A stretch of DNA of 64,000 nt from UBA7985 sp002690455 (GTDB lineage: Bacteria > Pseudomonadota > Alphaproteobacteria > UBA7985), in assembly GCA_965662775.1 (NCBI GenBank), contig CBFIIW010000010.1:44652-108651 (forward strand), read 5' to 3'. The notes under the pieces were generated by a model. It did no database searches. It had not been told where the DNA came from and saw only the letters and a list, made by a program, of their open reading frames with translations. Positions 62,305 to 64,000 of the stretch are shown piece after piece. The position numbers were made by a program, and so were the translations under genes. Every line of letters starts with the position of its first letter. Within the stretch, counting starts at the first letter, position 1.

Positions 62305-63378
62305 ATGGATGCCAACAAAGACGACTATCGCTTTGAAGCCGGCGACCTCCTCCGGTACGCCATCCTTGGGCTGGCCGGGTTCCTCTCACTGGTGCCTTTT
62401 GTGTACATGCTGCTGCTCTCTGGAATGAGCCAGTACGAGGCGATCAACGCCTCAACCTGGTGGCCGGAGACCTTCCTGATCTTTGAAAATCTGGAGACGG
62501 CCTGGGCCTATAGCCGCTTTTGGCTCTACGCCATCAACACAGTGGTGGTGACGCTGTTTAGCACGCTCGGGCAGGTGGTATTCTGCGCGCTCGCAGGCTA
62601 TGCGTTTGCGGCCATCTCCTTTCGGGGCAAGCGGCTGTCGTTTCTGCTGTTGCTGATCACGTTGATGGTGCCTGAGGCGGTGCTGATCACCCCGACCTTC
62701 ACCGTGATTAAGGGCCAGATTTTCGGTATTTCACTGCTAAACATCATGACATTGGTGTTGATCGCTACCGCTGTGACCCTGTTGCTCTACGCCGTGCTCA
62801 GCGTGGTTGCCACCCTGACGGCCCGGCAGATACCGGTTTGGCCACTGACCTTTGCCGGTTTGCTTGCCTTTGTGGCCATGCTGACCATCGCCGGTGTGGT
62901 CAGTGCCGACTTTGGTACGGTTTTGGCCGACGAGCTTTGGCCGCCTAAGACGCTGCTCAACACCTATCAGGTTATGATCCTGCCGATCATCGGCAACGCC
63001 TATTCTATTTTCCTCTTCCGGCAGTTCTTTATCCAGCTTCCGGACGAACTGTGGCAGGCAGCCAAGCTCGATGGCGCCAATCATTTGCAGTACTTCGTTC
63101 GCGTGGTGGTTCCGCTATCCGTGCCGGCGTTTGCGACTATTGGCGTTCTGGCTTTCATCTGGTCATGGAATTCTTACGCCTGGCCGATTCTGACGCAGAC
63201 CGGTGCCGATCCGAAATACACCCTCTCCGTCGGCCTGCGCGAGTTGTCCGACGACTATATCAGCCACATCCCGGCGCAGATGGCAGGCGCCCTTATCGTC
63301 GTCCTTCCGGTTCTGATCGCCTATTCAATTGCCGTTCGGCAATTTACCGATTCACTCGCACGCGTTGGCATCAAATAG
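62305..63378 (+). CDS. Sugar-type ABC transporter permease (MalG/UgpE-like) with an internal insertion
   Basis: 357 residues against about 280 for the family. VPEAVLITPTFTVIKG is followed by an inserted stretch (about 141-215) with two more hydrophobic segments before LLNTYQVMILPIIGN. The EAA-type loop WQAAKLDGANHLQYFVRVVVP is intact (250-270). With the MalF-like gene and the following binding protein it forms an importer; the ATPase is presumably beyond the right edge. Confidence 0.9.
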   Translation: MDANKDDYRFEAGDLLRYAILGLAGFLSLVPFVYMLLLSGMSQYEAINASTWWPETFLIFENLETAWAYSRFWLYAINTVVVTLFSTLGQVVFCALAGYAFAAISFRGKRLSFLLLLITLMVPEAVLITPTFTVIKGQIFGISLLNIMTLVLIATAVTLLLYAVLSVVATLTARQIPVWPLTFAGLLAFVAMLTIAGVVSADFGTVLADELWPPKTLLNTYQVMILPIIGNAYSIFLFRQFFIQLPDELWQAAKLDGANHLQYFVRVVVPLSVPAFATIGVLAFIWSWNSYAWPILTQTGADPKYTLSVGLRELSDDYISHIPAQMAGALIVVLPVLIAYSIAVRQFTDSLARVGIK

Positions 63379-63539
63379 TACTGTCATTAAAATGTCATCA
63401 CACTCGGGTTCCCTTTGTATTCAACCCTCAATCCCCTCAGTTCTCATATGCTTGTAATGTTCAGTCGGTAAGGCAGAAGAAGCGCCGGTTACCCTCACCA
63501 CCTTGTAAGCGGCGTAAACGACCAATCAGGAGAAATTCT

Positions 63540-64000
63540 ATGAAGACGTTTATGATTGCAGCCGCCGCGCTGCCTTTCGTCGCCTCTGCAGCTATTGCTC
63601 AGAACTACGATGACATTGACCCAAGTGGCGCCGAAATTACCGTTTGGTATCGCCAGACTCGCGGTGAAGCCGTTGCTCTCGACGCTATCATCGCTAGCTT
63701 CAATGCCACCAACCCTTATGGCATCACCGCAACCGGCGTTTCTGCCGGTGGTTACGGTGAAATCTATGACAAGGTTATGAACCTGATTGGCACTGATGAG
63801 CTGCCGAACATCGCGGTTGGCTATCAGAACCAGGCTGCGGCTTGGGAAAACGCTGACGCGTTGATCGACCTGCAGCCGCTGTTCGATTCCGAAAAGTGGG
63901 CTCCGTCCGAGCAGCTGTTGAGCGAAATCGCTCAGGGCAAGTGGGACGCGGGCATTCACCCAGACCACGGCGGTGCTCGCCTGGGCTTCCCAACCCGGAC
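63540..64000 (+). CDS. Sugar-type ABC transporter substrate-binding protein (partial, runs off the right edge)
   Basis: 153 codons are visible. The signal peptide MKTFMIAAAALPFVASAAIA ends near AQ; the mature part begins with ITVWYRQTRGEAVALDAIIASF and matches the extracellular solute-binding family 1 (UgpB/MalE-like). AGGAGA is 7 bases upstream of the ATG at 63540. It lies 161 bases after the MalG-like gene, a gap that may contain a separate promoter. The remainder is missing. Confidence 0.9.
   Translation, partial: MKTFMIAAAALPFVASAAIAQNYDDIDPSGAEITVWYRQTRGEAVALDAIIASFNATNPYGITATGVSAGGYGEIYDKVMNLIGTDELPNIAVGYQNQAAAWENADALIDLQPLFDSEKWAPSEQLLSEIAQGKWDAGIHPDHGGARLGFPTR

Overview
The window is a gene-dense, high-GC piece of a bacterial chromosome. 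The NAD-dependent formate dehydrogenase genes, a tandem glycine riboswitch ahead of gcvT, the many binding-protein transporters (ABC and TRAP) and the LysR and GntR catabolic regulators point to a heterotrophic alphaproteobacterium, probably marine and Rhodobacterales- or Rhodospirillales-like. That placement is inference from gene style. I see no rRNA, tRNA, insertion sequence, CRISPR array or phage gene.

Layout. 1-4279 (minus): formate dehydrogenase, with the alpha subunit cut by the left edge and a fused gamma-beta subunit. 4574-8888: two small membrane proteins, an orphan protein, an OsmC-like protein and a photolyase. 9001-15951: a metallo-beta-lactamase (MBL) fold enzyme coupled to a LeuA-like synthase, a LysR regulator, and a divergent run of O-demethylase-like GcvT-fold protein, second MBL enzyme and FrhB-family iron-sulfur flavoprotein. 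16110-24464 (minus): flotillin-like protein, aldehyde dehydrogenase and a full branched-chain-type ABC transporter. 24818-29854 (minus): GntR regulator, second O-demethylase-like protein and a TRAP transporter. 30050-32381: hydrolase, TSUP permease, glutathione transferase. 32470-37192: glycine riboswitch and gcvT-gcvH-gcvP, followed by a DUF1989 gene. 38301-42578: aldehyde dehydrogenase, iron alcohol dehydrogenase and FAD monooxygenase. 42703-49144: 2-oxoglutarate oxygenase, cysteine hydrolase and a dipeptide-type ABC transporter. 49181-53936: bioY, a PhyH oxygenase, a hydroxyproline-dehydratase-like enolase, an EamA permease and a nicotinamidase. 53981-57945 (minus): methyltransferase, then a ureide cluster (DHDPS-like lyase, hydantoin-racemase-like protein, hydantoinase). 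58404-64000: an EAL-domain gene with a stop codon in its apparent leader, an EEP phosphoesterase, and a sugar-type ABC transporter running off the right edge.

How it may work together. One-carbon metabolism links much of the window. GcvT-fold O-demethylases pass methyl groups to tetrahydrofolate, the glycine cleavage system makes methylene-tetrahydrofolate, and formate dehydrogenase oxidises formate. The stretch 9001-31582 looks like a catabolic island for an unidentified methoxylated substrate: two demethylase paralogues, two MBL hydrolases, a carbon-carbon bond-forming enzyme, an aldehyde dehydrogenase, three transport systems and two regulators. A shared GTATAC-core palindrome lies at the gntR promoter and upstream of the ABC binding-protein gene. 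I regard this island as the best candidate for an undescribed system. The right half holds several smaller uptake-plus-enzyme clusters for nitrogen compounds.
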